DNA of 64,000 nucleotides, taken from assembly GCA_037176725.1 (NCBI GenBank), contig JAZBRS010000049.1, positions 33,968,001-34,032,000 on the forward strand, read 5' to 3'. The number at the start of each line of letters is the position of its first letter. Within the stretch, counting starts at the first letter, position 1. Made by a program: the position numbers and the translations under genes. Positions 17,305-28,553 of the stretch are shown here, piece by piece. The notes beneath the pieces are model-generated. The model was not told where the DNA came from, searched no databases, and saw only the letters and a list, made by a program, of their open reading frames with translations. This DNA is from Posidonia oceanica. Taxonomy: Eukaryota > Streptophyta > Magnoliopsida > Alismatales > Posidoniaceae.

Positions 17305-20273
17305 CCCCCGACACGCCCGAGAAGTCGGTCTTTCTAGGCTAACTCGCTCGCATATGCCGGAAAATGCATGCTTTGAATGCCTAAGTGCCATGAATGCCAT
17401 GTATGGAAATTAAACGTGCTGTCTATGCGCTCAGCAGCGCTGCCAGTGTTCTGAACCGGGCGAACCCTGGTTCGTAAGAACTCTAGGTAGTAACCATCAC
17501 TGTCCTAATGCAAATGCAGGCGATAGAGCAAAACTGCGAGGAAAAAACATGCAAAGCAGGCAGCATGCGAGGGATAAAGCAAAAGCGGGTGCGAGGCTAA
17601 AACTACGGGAAAGCGTGCAAGGCGAGGAATGAAGCCAAAACAGGGTCGTGACAGCATGCATGGGTGTCGTAGGAATGTACCAAGACCGACGAAATGCAAG
17701 GGGCGGCGATCAAAATAGATTCAACACTTAAAACGGAGGTGTAGCTTACTGCAAGTGTTGGACGCGACTATCAGCAGCGTCCAATGTTGGACGCTGGGAT
17801 AGCTGGCGTCCAACACAGGCAGAAGCCAAAATGCAGAAAACATGCAATGCAAACTTGGAAATAAGAATTTAATGCAATGTAAAAAAACCAAGAGCAGATA
17901 GAGCATGTTGGGAAACCAAAACACAAGGCCCAGAAACCAGAAGCAAGATCAAAGTGATTTTAAAACGGGTAGAGGATGTTGGACGCTCAGAATGACAGCG
18001 TCCAATGTTGGATGCTGAGATCTGGGGCGTCCAACAACCAAGCCATGCTTTTTGAGAAAAAATGCATGCATGCAGGCTATATGAACGCGATGTAAATGCT
18101 ACATGAGAGTGCATGACATGTATAACATGCAAGGCAGTCAAGATAAATAACCAGAATAAGATTTGATAGCAAAATGCAAGCATGAATGAGGTTTAAGCTA
18201 CTGCAGGGTGTTGGACGTTAGAATAGACAGTGTCCAATATAGGACGCTGCAGTATCCAGCGTCCAGCACTCTGGAAATAGATAGATGGCAAGATAGCATG
18301 CAAACTAGCAAGGAAACTTCATAGCATGCATTCAGGTAGCTGTAAACAGACATAGGCATGGCATGCAGACATGGATCAAATGAACATAAAAGATCAAAGC
18401 ATCATGCAAGCAATTAAATGGAAGTTACTAAATAGAAACGTAGAACGCTGGAAACAACAGCGTCCAACGTAGGACGCTGAATGCTCCAACGTCCAACACA
18501 TGGAGGATGCAACCCTACCTGCAAAGGGGGAGCTCAGCTCTAAACCCCACTTAAACATGCATGCAAGCTACTGAGGACATGCCAAATCAAGAAAAAACAC
18601 TTATACCAAGCATAAAATCCATGAGAAACAAGTATGAAAGAGTATGCATAGGAATAAAGGGGAAAAAACCCACGAAACTTAGCATACAACTTGAGAGGAG
18701 ACTAGCAAGCTTAAACATGGTTGCCATAGGGGCCAGGCATCACTAAACATGCATGGATCATGTATAAGTTTCAAAAATAAGCAACATGCAAGCATGGCAG
18801 CAGATGTAAGCTAGCAGATATGTAGGACGTTGGATGAACCAGCGTCCAACATTGGATGCGACTCATTCCAGCGTATAACGCAGGCAGACAGCAGAATGAT
18901 CTAAAGCATGCAATATTGATCCAAGCAAGGATCAAAACAAGATATTAGGCATACAAAGGCATCAAGGAACATGTCAGGAAGCATATACCACAAGCTCATG
19001 AAGATGTAAACAAAGCATGGCAAGCATGAAAGCAAAATTGGAGCAAAAGAAAACAGTAACAGCTAGGTGTTGGATGCTGCACTATTGCACGTCCAACAAG
19101 TCGAGAACTCCTCGGCCAAAACCGATGCTCAGTTCGGTGCAAAAAGCGAAACTAAGAATCTAGGAAGCATGAGCATGCAAAGAGGAACATGAGCTTATGT
19201 TCAAAGCTGAAAATGGGCAAGTGGTTAGCTCCACCCACCTCCTCCTCCTTGCGGCCGGTGGCAGGAGCTATTCCGGCCTGCCAAGGAGGCATGCGTGCTC
19301 ATTAGTTATCCTAGCATGCTCGTGTGTGCATGGGCTAGCTACAGGTATCGAGTGCCTACCTTGGCGCGGCTTGAAGTGGTTGTTCCACTCGCGGCCGATC
19401 GGCGTAGAAGCTTGCGGCAGGCGAACTCCGGTGAGCTTGCTCGGCATGTAGAGGGCACGGGAGAGGCAGCTGGAGGTCTGAGGGCGATCGTGGGAGTTCG
19501 CTCTTGGTCGCTCAAGCTCTCAATTCTCTTTGGAATGGGTGTGGTCTCCTGTGCAAGGGCGAGAAGGTGGCTATTTTGTTGGGTTCATGGGTTCGTTTTC
19601 AACGGTGACAGAGGTTTTGGCAGGCAATGGTAGGCATGGCAGGGCGTGGCGAGAGTGGGGAGTCCACGAGGGATGTCAGGGAGTTAGTGTGGAAGGTCTG
19701 GATGGTCGCCGAAGTCGTTGTGGTGGCAGAGATTGCCTGGCAACGGCAGTGACCGCGGAGGTGAGTGGGAAATGAGCTGGGGCGGAAAAGGGGCAGTGGC
19801 AGGCTGTCACTCGGCCTTGGCAGCTAGTGAATGGCTTGGAGTGGTGAGTAAGTGGTCGAGGAGACCGGTAGTAAGTGTGTACAAGTGGCGGACTGGACGG
19901 GAGGTGAGCCAGAGGTGGCAGAGCAGCTGCTGCACATCCCGGGTCGTTGGACGCTTGTGCAGAGTGCGTCCAACGTTGTACGCTAGCACAGAGCGCGTCC
20001 AACGTTGGACGCTGCCCGTGCCAGCGTTCAACACGCCCAGGAGGCCAAAGGCTGAAATGGGCTTGTGCCTTGGTTTAAGAAGTTTTAAAAAGGTGTGCAA
20101 AAGGCTTAGGTGGTGTTTTGGGGTTTAGGTGGGGTTTTAGGGATGGTTTAGGAATGGGATTTGGTTTTTAGGTCAGAATGGGTTAATTTGGAAAAAGAGA
20201 GCCATCCCAGAGTCCAAGAAAGCTTTCTAGAGTAGTCCACCATCTTCCAGGTAGTCAGAATGGGGTGTCAACA
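17305..20273 (-). repeat. 3' LTR of element B, truncated by insertion of A
   Basis: Starts TGTTGACACCCCATTCTGAC at 20273. Near-identical to 46932-49834. Stops at 17305 in the middle of the R/U5 region (cccccgacacgcccgag), where A's 5' LTR begins; the missing ~400 bp plus a ccccc duplication should lie left of this window, beyond A's 3' LTR. Contains seven inverted-repeat modules and a GC-rich block at 19230-20030. Confidence 0.85.
17757..20032. repeat. Seven dyad modules in B's 3' LTR
   Basis: Modules at 17757-17814, 17978-18035, 18210-18267, 18440-18497, 18822-18879 (each 58 bp = two 29-bp units), 19069-19097 (one unit) and 19946-20032 (three units). Each unit is arm (consensus GTTGGACGC), 11-nt spacer of variable sequence, complementary arm (GCGTCCAAC). 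Back-to-back arms of adjacent units form the 18-bp palindrome GCGTCCAACGTTGGACGC. Arm variants mostly differ by CG to TG/CA. Confidence 0.9.
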
Positions 20274-20289
20274 GATGCCCCTCCCTTAG
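20274..20289 (-). promoter_or_regulatory. Polypurine tract of element B
   Basis: Minus strand CTAAGGGAGGGGCATC directly before the 3' LTR start TGTTGAC, the expected place for the plus-strand primer. Confidence 0.75.
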
Positions 20290-21179
20290 CGAGGTCAAGG
20301 GGGACTGAGGCCACTACTCAGGGTAGACATGACACCCCTCCTGACGCCGACAGGAGTGCAGAATTGCTATGGGCCTGAGTCACTTATTCGGTGGATACAT
20401 CGAAAATCATGACCCGTCGCTACAATGAAGATGCAAATGCAATGCCTATGCTAATGTGGTGCTTACACTAATGCTCATTGCGCTATACTCCAATGGGGGA
20501 AAAAACGGATGATGCACGCACATGGTATGGTGGAAAAATGCAATGCAAAGGTGTCGCTGGGCAGTGCAAACGAAAGCCAGACGAACACGCGGTGTGTGTA
20601 TGAAAATAGTTGAATGCAAGATGCAGTGGATGTGCATGCGGTGGTGGGCACATAATGCTAAAGAAGCGATCCTGGACTGTGCGCTACCGCGGGTGTCATG
20701 CTGAGCAGGCAAATTGTAAGAAGTTTCGTGTTGTTGAGGATGCCACTTTAAGTAATTTGCGAACCAGGGGTTCGATTTCCAAGTATGCCATGTCTGGGAA
20801 AATGGAAGGCAGAAGCTGGTGTAATGACTACAGAGGAGTAGCAGCGCAATAAGAATGCGATGTTATGCAGTGAAATGCAGTATATGCAGTGGAATGCCGG
20901 GCACGCGGAACCGAGAAAACGATCCCGAGGCTGCGCACTACTACGGGCGCCATCCCAAGCCGGCAAGCTACGAAAGTCTTGCGGGTGCCGAGGATGTTAC
21001 CTTAAGCAATACGCGAACCAAGGGTTCGGATCCTAAGCACGCAATGCCTGTGTAATGATGAGATGCAGCTCTAGGACTGACTCTACAGGGAGATACAGAG
21101 AAGCTACATGATGTTATGCAATGATATGCTAATGATATGCAACAGAATGCAATTAAACTACGACGACTGGGTGATAAGT

Positions 21180-21320
21180 TAACGAACCTATCGTCGGATA
21201 GTTGGGGGGTATCGGCCCACGAGGAGTTGACGGACTCATCACCGGATAGTTGGGGCTATCAGCCCGCGAGGTGTTAATGGACTCATCATCGGATAGTTAG
21301 GGCTATCAGCCCGAGGGGTG
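21180..21320. repeat. Tandem repeat, about 55 bp, three copies
   Basis: Copies of gacggactcatcaccggatag + ttggggctatcagcccgcgagg. The segment gggctatcagccc is itself a small inverted repeat. Confidence 0.75.
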
Positions 21321-21700
21321 ACAGGCCAGCGAGTCTGTCAGGCAAGAGGGGCGATTACAGGTTGGATAACTTGTAACCACGAATGCAATGAGAATACCAT
21401 ACCCGAAGGTGTGGCAGAGGTCCGTAGACACTCCTGTAACAGTTGGGGATGTCAGCCCAAATGTAGATGGAGATGGGATACCATGGGGCAGCTAAATAAA
21501 GATGCCCTTGGTATCAGTGAACAATACTAGGGGACAGCCGAAGCACCCATGGCATCAAGATGCAAGGTGGAGACAACACTAACGTGTTTGTCAACCGAGT
21601 AGTTAGGGCTACTAGCCAGAATGCAATGAGATGGACGAAAGTGCTCACCGTGCGATGTGCTATGCCGGTGGGGAATGCAATGGGATAATGCAAATGCAAG

Positions 21701-21846
21701 GTGATAGGTTAACGGACCCATCGCCTAATAGTTAGGGATATCAGCTCGGATGATAAGTTGACGGACTTATCGCCGAGCAGTTAGGGCTGCCAGCCCGAAT
21801 GATAAGTTGACGGACTTATCGCCGAGCAGTTAGGGCTGCCAGCCCG
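21701..21846. repeat. Tandem repeat, 49 bp, three copies with two internal dyads
   Basis: Unit gataagttgacggacttatc-gccgagcagtta-gggctgccagcccg-aat. The first part folds as GATAAGT/ACTTATC, the second as GGGCT/AGCCC. The last two copies are identical; the first is diverged. Confidence 0.85.
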
Positions 21847-23494
21847 ATGCAAGGAAAGCAAAAAGAAAGCAAGAACCCATCGTGATAGGCGTGCAATGGT
21901 CTTAGCACGGGCATGCTTCATGGCGTCATGAGGTGACAAACGAGGTACACATCGGTCATCACGGACCTGCCCAACGTGGTGGGTGGCAAAATTTGAAAAG
22001 CGCGGAGCCTCTGAGCGAGGCAGGCAAAAGTGCTTGTCATTGGCTCCGATTTTCGAAAACAGGGAGAAGGGAAGATAAAGGTATATTACAGCATGCATGT
22101 TTTGATGGCTTTGGACTCAAAACAGCTACGCTAAGAGGGTGCTTCTGCACTTTCTGACTCAGGAGACTCGATCCTCGAGTAATGCCATGCCGAGTTGTGG
22201 TCGGTGGCTCTCATTCTCACTCTTGGTTTGGGATGAGGCCTTAGCTTTGTAGAGTATAGCCTTTGGCTATCTGTGTGTAGCAGAAGCGTTGGATGTAGCT
22301 TTACAGCCTCTGTCTCAATTCCTCAGGGACCGACTACCCCTTTTAATGCTCACAGAATGATATTTCTTTTCCCCTCATGAGTGACTGGAGTTGCATCTAG
22401 CTTGCTTGGGAAGTAGTTGTTGTTCTGCAGAGGGGATTGGAGCGTGCTGCTGCGCTCGGAGGGTGGGGCCAGGTCCTCCTGATAGTGTGTCCCATGCAAT
22501 TGCCAGTGTGGCGCTTGGAGCTGAAGGCTGAGGGGGCTTCGACGCTTGTCCAAGTCACTCCTCTCATGAGCGCCTTCTTTCTTCAACTTCTGTCTTCATT
22601 TTTCTTTTATGCTCAGCATGCACATCATGTTATCATATTTTTTCTCACATGATCTCTATTCTTTTGGATATGCATGTCTTCGCCCTCTTGGGGTAGTGGT
22701 CCCGGGTGAGGTGTTAAGAGTTCGGCTGATCGGCGTACACCTTCAGCCTCTGCAATATGTACAGGCAGCCTCTGGCTATGTTCTGCTCTACTTTGGTCCT
22801 CTCCATTTCTGGTGGACTCTCTTGATAAGGTGGATCTCGCTTTGGGAGTTTTTTGAGCTCAGCGAGATGCTCTATTCTACTCTCAGTCTCACTCTGTGGC
22901 CACATGCAAGAGATGGCGCTGCTCAGGTGAGACCTGCCTGAGACTGTCGCTGCTTGACATCTTCTAGGCGCTACTTGTTTGTCCAGAACCGGGTTTCTGA
23001 TTATACAAATGTTTATGAGTTTTGGATTTTTTAAAAAGGGGGAAGGACAAACATGTTTTTAGGTTTTTGCATTGGTTTTGTATTTTTTTTTTAGGTTTTT
23101 GGTTTATGAAAACATAAAAAGGGAAAACCAGCAGAAAGGCGAAGAAAATATTTTTGCGATTTTTGATTTTCTTGATTTTTTTTTGTTTTGGGTGCTTTTG
23201 TCTTTCATAAAATGATATGTACATGCAAGGGATGGATGTGTGCAGGAAGTGGCAGATATGTGCAAGGAGTGGCAAATAAGTGCAGGAGTGGCAGATATGT
23301 GCAGGATGATAGGTTGACGAACGTACCACCAGGCAGTTAGGGCTACCAGCCCGTGATGTAAAAAGGGGGAGGCATGTTTTTTAAGTTTTCAAGTGTTTTG
23401 TATTTTTTATGGGTTTTCTAACAAATGAGAATACAAAAACAAAATGGCAAAAAATGAAAAGACAAAACAAGAAATAAAAGAGAGGGTACGAGGG

Positions 23495-23503
23495 ACTTAC
23501 CTG
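23495..23503 (-). promoter_or_regulatory. Consensus splice donor at the end of B's gag remnant
   Basis: Minus strand CAG|GTAAGT followed by T-rich sequence. It lies where recognisable gag coding sequence stops. Could be a real intron donor or chance at a deletion breakpoint. Confidence 0.35.
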
Positions 23504-25964
23504 TCAGCAACCTCGGGAGGGAGGTGCTGGGTCTGCTCCTACGCTGTTGGTGCTGTCGGCGGAGGCTGTGTCGGCAATGCGGAGAGCACTGGGGCTACTG
23601 GAGCTGCTGATGGCAGTGCAGGGAGCACCGGAGCTGCAAAAGTTGGAGGAGGAGCTAACCTAGATGACGCTGCAACTGGGCTTGCCGTCGACGCTACCGT
23701 TGCATCCTCGAGCGTCCATCGGGCGAGGTAGGAAAGATAGGAAAAGGGGGTTGTGCCCATGGGATCAGAAGGATCCACCGGGGTAGAGCTGGACTCAGAA
23801 AAGCCTAGTGTAGATCCCCAAGGTTCCGGCAGCTGCAAAGCCTGCAGGCTCGGAAGAGGAAGGGTCAGCTACACTAAGTTGTGCAAGTGCTGGTGCAAGT
23901 GCATGTGCAGGTGCCGGTGTAGGTGCTACCCCCTGCACGGCAATGCTGAAGACCTTACGGTCGATCAGGCCCTGGACGGCATCCCGTAAAGTGACGCAGT
24001 CATCCGTCGAGTGCCCCGTGGCTTGATGGAAGCTGCAAAACTGATCCGTGTCATGCCACCACGGAGGGGGATTCGGTGACGGGCGAATAGCCGGGAGTCG
24101 CAGGTGTGACTCGACCTGAGGGAAGATGATGCTCAGTGGTTCCGGCAGAGGGGTGTAATCACATTCAGCCCGACGACTCGTTTCTGCCCTGGTCGGAGTC
24201 CTTACCGAGCGGGTGCGACGTGATGCACGGGCTCGACGGTGGCAGTGTGTGCATAGCTAGGTGCGTGCTCTAACAGAAAAGGGTCTAGCTGGCTGCCTGC
24301 ATAGGCAGGCTCTTCGGGAAGATCGGCGCATGCTATAGTGTGCTACTCGGAGTAACCGAGAGTGGAGTTGTTGTTGTTGTTGTTACGGCGATTGCTGGAG
24401 ACGTTGGCCTGCCTAGCCAATGCAGAAAGTGCGAGGAAATGCCCACTTCGTAGTGAGCTCTCCATGCAGACGCCAGCCCTAACCAGCGATGCAAAGCTAG
24501 TGTTGTGCTGAATGCAAAGTAGAGTCCCAGTCGTTGGCAACGCCCCCTTGATGATCATCTCGATAGAATCCTCCTCGGGGGGTCTATCTTTGATCTAGGC
24601 TACTATGGAGCGCCAACGACCGACATACTCCCCGAATGGCTCTTGGGGCCTCTATTGGATGGCGACAAGATCCTCCCTCTTGGGGATCAAGTCGAGGTTG
24701 AATGCATACTGCTCAAGGAAGGCCTAAGAAAGATCAGTCCAAGTCTGAACCGCAGCCATGTCAAGGGAAGTGAACCACTTGAGCACGGGGCTGGTCAAAC
24801 TCTTTTGAAATAAGCAGATAAGGAGCCTTTTGTCAGCCTGGAGTTGAGCAAGGTCCCCATAGTACGCCTTCAGATGCGAGATGAGACAGCCTCTACCATT
24901 GTATTTATCGAAGTCCGGGATGCGGAACTTCGAAGGGAGTGCAGCTTCGGGAAAGAGACAGAGGTCGCGAAACTGGTAAGACTGGTGATCCTTGCCCTGC
25001 ACTAGACGTAGTGCTTTCTCCAGAATGGTGAACCTGTCGTCGTCGGATGCTGGAGCTGTTGCCAAAGGAGGTGGTGCAGTAGGGGCAGGGGCCATATACG
25101 CCGAAAAGAACACACCGAGGTGCTCCTCCAGGTCCACCATCACGTCGCCTGGTGGAGCGACGTGATGGCCGGCATATCCGTGCGGTGGTGCTGTGTAGGC
25201 AGGAAAGTATGCTGGAGTCTGAACCTGATGCAAGGGGGTGGATAGGTAATATGCTGTGTAGTGCATGGTGCAGAGTGTTGGAGCAACAGTTGCTGCGCAA
25301 GCGCAGGGCCGGGCAGCGAGCCAGTGGGGTACTGTGCTCCAACCAGCCCGGAGGACTGATCATCAGATGGCGGAGCTGCATGCAGTGCATAGTATTGTGC
25401 AGAAGTAGGAGGCAGATGCCGCGCCCTCATCGCCGGAGCAGTGTGTAGCTGGGGCGATGGTCCAGGCGGAAGTGCAGTGTGTGCAGGTGTAGGCTGCAGA
25501 AGAGCCTCAGGGGCAACAGGAACAAAAGAGGGGCGAACTGATAGAGCCATGCCCTGCAGTGTCTGGGCAATCTCCATCAGGTGCTGATATCGCACTTCAG
25601 AGGACCCGTGAGTGGGAACGCTGAGTTGCAAGACCGGCCAGGGAGCAGACTCAAGAGGTCGGGAACCTATGGCAAAGGTCACCGCAGCAGCAGGGATGTC
25701 GAGAGCGACATAGCCCTGGGACGGAGGGGTCAGAGGCGCCTCCGGAGCACGAGGGGCGGTCATCAAGACAGGCTCGGTGACCGGATCCGGAGGGGCATAG
25801 GTCTGCCAATGCCCCGTAGCATACTGGGGTGCCCTAGACACCTGAGGGTGGAATCGTAGTGTCACAAAGGGCACAGAGTGAGTGGAAGCGAAAGCCGGAG
25901 GGACCCAAGTGGTAAACCCCTCCAAATCAACAAAAAAGCGGAGCTCACTGGCAGACTGGGCCAT
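23503..25964 (-). pseudogene. gag: Decayed gag of element B
   Basis: Aligns with A's gag: N-terminal part 25964-25140, capsid-like part 25266-24343, Cys-His motif near 24005-24060 (reads CSFHQATGHSTDDC) and the final SSTPVDPSDP block at about 23770. One frameshift lies near 25240 in a G-run, and in-frame TAGs at 24724-24726, 24652-24654 and 24595-24597; at the first and third, A's gag has Gln. The protein ends near 23503 without protease or pol, so this copy is non-coding. Chance frames on the opposite strand are shadows. Confidence 0.85.
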
Positions 25965-27231
25965 CGCTGACCGTGTCTGAGTGAGGGGAGGCTGCGACGA
26001 GGAATCAAAGATGCAAGGCCTAAAAGGGAGCTACTACCGGAGGCAACGGATAGCTCAGAGACAGAGGAGGGACGCTCGGGGTCTGGACAGCGGATCCCGC
26101 AATTACCTGTAAAAACAGTAGAGATGTTAGAAGTTGGATGCAAAAAAAAAGTTTGTTAGAGGTGGCATGAATGGCACGCATGCAAATGAATGCCCTAATA
26201 TGCGCTCTCTCACCATACATGTCCTGAGTAGATGACCTACTAGGATGCACTCATGGGTAATGGGATTTATTGACTCCAAGTCAGAAAGTAAGGCTCCCGT
26301 CTAGACCCTAGCCCAGAGCTCAGGTATGACGGGTGGTGCAGTAGTGGCCTTGACCCTGCCTAAGCATGGGCTGTACCCGTTAGTAGCACCGACGCGACCC
26401 CTGACAAGGGGGGACAGACCGATCGACTCACTCTATGCCAAAGCAGCTGAACAAGAGACTGGGACCATGCTTCTCAAACTAATAGGTAGACTCAGGAATG
26501 AGAAGATGCATGCCCTATATGATGCTTCATGCGAAATGATTAAAGTTTTTTAATCTTGCGTGTTTTATTAACCCAAGGGGTGAAGGTGTGTTGAGGTCTC
26601 TAGTAGATCCTAGATTTGACTTTTACTTGTTGTTTTTATTTGCCAAGGGGAGGGGAGAACCAGTCTCTACTTGTCCTTAAGCCTAGAGCAAAAATGGGGA
26701 ATAAAACACCCAAACATGGCAGGCAATCAACACACATCACAGCAAAAGGCATGGGCATGGTATGTGCAAGTGTATGTGGACATGATAGTGGCAAGAAACA
26801 CTTAGCATGTCAAAAGGCATAGTATGCAGGGTATGTGCGTGTGCAGTGGCATAGCAAGGGTGTAAAACAAAGCAATTACCACTCAAAAGGCATGCATTAT
26901 TGTGCCAAACAAGTATTTAGGCATGCATTATGCGAGAAAATAAAGTAATGACAAGCCAGCAGGTAAATAAGTAAAGACAGGTAAGCAGTAGAGCATGTAA
27001 AGGTAAAGCAGGCAATAAAGCATGTAAACAGGCAAGGCAAGCAAAAATAATGCAAGCAGAAAGCCAGGGAGGAAAGCTAGGGTCTGAATCCTTATCAAAG
27101 TCGCCATTGTGCGACTTGCGGGGAATCAAGACAGGCGAGCAAGCAAATAGGCAAGGCAAAGGCACAAGGCAAGCAAAGAATGCAAAACCCAAGCACGGAG
27201 AAAGCCAAAAAACGAAAGCCGGAGTCTAGTT
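25965..27231. other. 5' leader of element B
   Basis: Homologous to A's and E's leaders (shared ccctatatgatgctt at about 26513, and the PBS-proximal aaagccggagtctagt). No gene. Confidence 0.7.
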
Positions 27232-27249
27232 TCCCCAACGGAGTCGCCA
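27232..27249 (-). promoter_or_regulatory. Primer binding site of element B
   Basis: Minus strand TGGCGACTCCGTTGGGGA one base after LTR end CTACA (27251). Differs from A's PBS by one base. Confidence 0.8.
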
Positions 27250-27250
27250 T

Positions 27251-27728
27251 TGTAGCGATCCCGTGAGTTTCACGATTGTCCGTGGACGCTGCCAGAGCTC
27301 GCGTGCACCGATCGGAAATTAGGTTCACTATTAGCAGCCTATCTGAGGAGGAAACTCGACTCAAAACACCGAAAACAGAGGCGAAAAGCCAAAGAGAAAA
27401 AAGAAAGAAAAGGAAAAGGGAGTCGCCACCTAGTCTATTATGGGGAAGACGAGAAAAACCAAGGAAAAGCATAGAAAACAAGCAAATAGATGCAATGCTA
27501 TGCAAAAATGGATGACTCGTGCCAAAGACGAGGGCAAAATGGTCACTGCGGGCCAGAGAAAGGGTAAGGACTCCTGTTACGTGCGGGGAAGGTGTTAGGC
27601 ACCCCCGACATGCCCAAGAAGTCGGTCTTTCTAGGCTAACTTGCTCGCATATGTCGGAAAATGCATGCTTTGAATGCCTAAGTGCCATGAATGCCATGTT
27701 TGAAAATTAAACATGCTGTCTATACGCT
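27251..27728 (-). repeat. B 5' LTR, 3'-most segment (R/U5), left of the C insertion
   Basis: Continues the LTR broken at 46932. Carries the gtcggtctttctaggctaac block shared with A and E. Ends on the right with acgct (27724-27728), the left copy of the target duplication made by C. Confidence 0.85.
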
Positions 27729-27864
27729 TGTGGATATGCAGTTTTGGGTGAGGTGAGAAGAGAGGGAGGAGGTTTGGGGAAGACGAGGCTTCTTTTGCTC
27801 TCTTGCTCACTCTATCTTCTCTTTCTCGGGGTCCCCTTTTTTGTATCCGACTCTGTCACTCCAG
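27729..27864 (-). repeat. Remnant of C's 3' LTR (136 bp)
   Basis: Matches 45535-45669 (tgtggatatg, ggttttgggtgaggtgagaa, tcggggtcccNttttgtatcc) and then stops at gtcactcca; what follows is coding-like. The remaining ~1.26 kb of the 3' LTR and the polypurine tract are gone. Confidence 0.85.
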
Positions 27865-28155
27865 TTTGTGAGGTACAACCCTCAGCGATGCTTCTCAATG
27901 CTGGGTACTCCTCGGGCTATACCTCCCTTGCCGCGCTTCTCTGATATGATTCTCCCGTGCTTGAGGGACACCCCTGGGGACATCATCCAGGTCTTCTATC
28001 AGGCTGGTACTTGGGATGGGAAGGGGCGAAACCGAGTCCTTTCTGCATGGGAGAACTCGAACGCGGACTGTGAAGCCATCTCTCTTGCAACTTATGACGC
28101 TTGGTACGAGGGCGTGCATCCTAAATTGTTCATTGAATTTCCTTCAAAAAGATAG
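27865..28155 (+). pseudogene. Antisense gene as3: C-terminal fragment of a DUF7745-like protein
   Basis: About 95 codons ending in TAG, beginning abruptly at the LTR breakpoint. The block RYNPQRCFSMLG matches the YNSHRCFEMVG block near the C-terminus of the protein at 32573-33918, followed by a Trp-rich stretch (WDGKGRN, ATYDAWYEG). A polyadenylation signal follows at 28188. The 5' portion was lost with the 3' LTR. Function unknown. Confidence 0.6.
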
Positions 28156-28187
28156 AAAATGTAGTTAGAAATGTATCATTTATCATC

Positions 28188-28193
28188 AATAAA
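28188..28193 (+). terminator. AATAAA polyadenylation signal after as3
   Basis: catcAATAAAattt 33 bp after the as3 stop codon, plus-strand orientation. Confidence 0.5.
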
Positions 28194-28283
28194 ATTTATT
28201 TCGTCTCTTTGGTCGCTTTTAAATGAATTTGTATGAGTTGAATGAGAGTATCAGAATTCAGAACACTTCCCTGAACTTAAAGC

Positions 28284-28339
28284 GTTGTACTCTAAAAATG
28301 GAGCGTCCAATGTTATACGCTGGGAAACCAGCGGCTAAC
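28284..28339. repeat. Dyad module (C series), 56 bp
   Basis: Arms gttgtactc / gcgtccaat | gttatacgc / gcggctaac with 10-nt spacers. Second spacer tgggaaacca folds further, giving CGCTGG-gaaa-CCAGCG. Followed by a degenerate third unit to about 28368. Confidence 0.8.
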
Positions 28340-28402
28340 GTTTTAACTCGCAAAACGTTGAACGCTTCATAGGGTGCATATAACATTCTTTCTTCCCAAG
28401 GT

Positions 28403-28430
28403 GTTGGATGCTGAGATTCACGTGTACAAC
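28403..28430. repeat. Dyad unit (C series), 28 bp, next to the as2 TATA box
   Basis: gttggatgc, spacer tgagattcac, gtgtacaac. Its end is 9 bp before the TATA box at 28440. Confidence 0.75.
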
Positions 28431-28439
28431 ATTGAAAGG

Positions 28440-28446
28440 TATAAAG
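28440..28446 (+). promoter_or_regulatory. TATA box of antisense gene as2
   Basis: TATAAAG, 114 bp before the ATG at 28554, a spacing close to that of as1 (104 bp). Confidence 0.55.
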
Positions 28447-28553
28447 CCCTCGTCCTACGCCGCGGGTGGCCATCTGCTCCTCCTTTCTTCTTCTTCTCCG
28501 GTGCCAGCGATCATTCCGGCGGCTATCCTCCTCACTCTGGCGAGCCTACCTTG

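Larger units (their letters stand above)
20290..23494. other. 3' noncoding region of element B
   Basis: No supported gene; pol is missing. Includes repeats related to A's 1-1250 region, a duplicated ~140-bp motif with gtcttgcgggtgccgaggatgttacctt versus gtaagaagtttcgtgttgttgaggatgccacttt (20700-20800, 20950-21050), and a T/A-rich stretch near 23000-23200. One further gataggttgacgaac / agggctaccagccc copy is at 23309-23352. Confidence 0.65.

Noticed and set aside
18561..18746. 61-codon ORF present in both LTRs of B (also 48065-48250)
   Set aside because: Conserved only because the LTRs are copies; no counterpart recognised in E's LTR at the same offset and no domain.
19946..20032. CRISPR-like array: 18-bp palindromic repeats separated by 11-nt variable spacers
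   Set aside because: Spacers are far too short, arrays have at most four units, the context is a plant retrotransposon LTR and there are no cas genes; the same format is dispersed over three elements.
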